The notes under the pieces were generated by a model, which worked only from the letters and a program-made list of their open reading frames with translations, did no database searches and was not told the DNA's origin. The position numbers and the translations under genes were made by a program. From positions 2,232,001 through 2,296,000 of the forward strand of contig NZ_CP062938.1 in NCBI RefSeq assembly GCF_014898155.1: a stretch of DNA of 64,000 bases. Reading direction: 5' to 3'. This document shows positions 63,333 to 64,000 of the stretch, piece by piece; positions within the stretch are counted from its first letter, which is position 1; each line of letters opens with the position of its first letter. The DNA comes from Bifidobacterium eulemuris (GTDB lineage Bacteria > Actinomycetota > Actinomycetes > Actinomycetales > Bifidobacteriaceae).

Positions 63333-64000
63333 TCAGTATGATCCGGTGCCTCTGAGCACCGCCATCACCGTTTTGCACAGCAGGGCGATGTCTCCGGTGA
63401 TGGACCACGTCTGGATATAGGAGACGTCCGCGAATTCGGATTGCTCCTTCGTGAGGTCGCTTCGTCCGGAGACCTGCCATGGTCCGGTGATGCCCGGCTT
63501 GACGAGCAGTCGGGTGGAATAGAGCGTCCCATAGCGGGCGACTTCCTCAGGCAGCGGCGGGCGCGGCCCGACCAGACTCATGTCGCCTTTGAGTACGTTG
63601 AAGAACTGCGGAAATTCGTCCAGCGAGGTTTTGCGAATGAACTTGCCGATCTTGGTGACGCGCGGATCCTCTTTGAGTTTGAAGATGAACCGGTTCTCCA
63701 TGCCGTTCTCCTTGGCGAGCCGCGCCTTGATCTCGTCCGCGTCGGTGCGCATGGAGCGGAACTTGTACATGGTGAACGGTTTGCCGTAGATGCCGACGCG
63801 CTGCTGCGAATAGAACACGGGACCACCGTCTTCCTGCTTCACCTTGAACGCCACCCACAGCATGACCGGCGAGCTGACGATCAGCGCGATGGACGACATC
63901 ACGATGTCGAATATGCGTTTGATGACGCGGGTGGTCTGCGAATACTGCGGCAGCCGGGCGGTGAGGACCGGCATGGTCGGGTCGTTGCGCAGATGCAGCA
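63333..64000 (-). CDS. Exopolysaccharide priming sugar-phosphate transferase, C-terminal part
   Basis: Polyprenyl-glycosylphosphotransferase that attaches the first sugar phosphate to undecaprenyl phosphate in capsule or exopolysaccharide synthesis. The frame is open to the right edge, so the N-terminal membrane region lies outside. Visible: KRIFDIVMSSIALIVSSPVM (membrane helix), PVFYSQQRVGIYGKPFTMYKFRSMR (catalytic family signature), KIGKFIRKTSLDEFPQFFNV, MSLVGPRPPLPEEV and PGITGPWQVSGRSDL. These are the standard blocks of the WbaP/CpsE type. A strong terminator follows, so this is the last gene of its operon. It likely marks one end of an EPS cluster. Confidence 0.93.
   Translation of the reverse strand, partial: LHLRNDPTMPVLTARLPQYSQTTRVIKRIFDIVMSSIALIVSSPVMLWVAFKVKQEDGGPVFYSQQRVGIYGKPFTMYKFRSMRTDADEIKARLAKENGMENRFIFKLKEDPRVTKIGKFIRKTSLDEFPQFFNVLKGDMSLVGPRPPLPEEVARYGTLYSTRLLVKPGITGPWQVSGRSDLTKEQSEFADVSYIQTWSITGDIALLCKTVMAVLRGTGSY

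Noticed and set aside
63152..63355. 67-codon gene on the plus strand behind the palindrome
   Set aside because: It has GGAGG and ATG only because the palindrome mirrors the ATPase start; it runs through the transferase terminator and has no domain-like sequence.

Overview
The window is chromosomal DNA from a high-GC Gram-positive actinobacterium, almost certainly a Bifidobacterium. The evidence is gene content and order. A minus-strand run coaD - SepIVA/DivIVA-like - DUF177 - rpmF - rnc matches the actinobacterial neighbourhood. LacI-controlled araBDA and galactan (gal) loci, tandem FemABX peptidyltransferases and many secreted or sugar-transport genes are typical of bifidobacteria. The species cannot be fixed from the window alone.

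Layout. 1-7.4 kb is housekeeping: the start of ilvB, rnc, rpmF, DUF177, SepIVA-like, coaD, a DUF3039 protein, pncB, rph and rdgB. 7.5-11.3 kb holds three tandem FemABX-type peptidyltransferases for the peptidoglycan cross-bridge. 11.4-16.3 kb has an AEC permease, tRNA-Leu and tRNA-Thr, pgi, and an accessory patch with an ISL3 transposase remnant. 16.3-20.7 kb has a three-gene module (DUF362, ECF S component, DUF1893), then rplS, lepB and rnhB. 21.1-26.8 kb is the L-arabinose operon with its LacI regulator; araB carries a one-base frameshift. 27.3-32.7 kb is a nucleoside-hydrolase/LacI/two-MFS regulon. 32.8-41.2 kb has an acyl-CoA ligase, pdxST and a fused CydDC-like ABC exporter. 42.0-54.1 kb is a six-gene galactan cluster (solute-binding protein, two permeases, GH42, LacI, and a 1744-residue GH43-GH53 secreted enzyme). 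54.3-64 kb is accessory: a sugar porter with a coiled-coil tail, an aldo/keto reductase, a membrane-anchored HNH nuclease, a nonsense-interrupted DHA2 efflux pump, repeat arrays, a DUF234-type ATPase behind a large palindrome, and the end of an exopolysaccharide priming transferase.

How the genes work together. Extracellular GalA should cut arabinosyl-decorated beta-1,4-galactan. GalCDE would import the oligomers and GalG release galactose, while any arabinose set free would enter the araBDA path. Each catabolic locus carries its own LacI-type regulator and matching palindromic operators that overlap recognisable promoters.

The most unusual content is intergenic. Several families of inverted-repeat elements have rigid geometry: 35-bp dyads in arrays with a 51-53 bp period, three 105-bp elements, two 184-bp elements, and a related hairpin after each ara gene. 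No gene in the window explains them.
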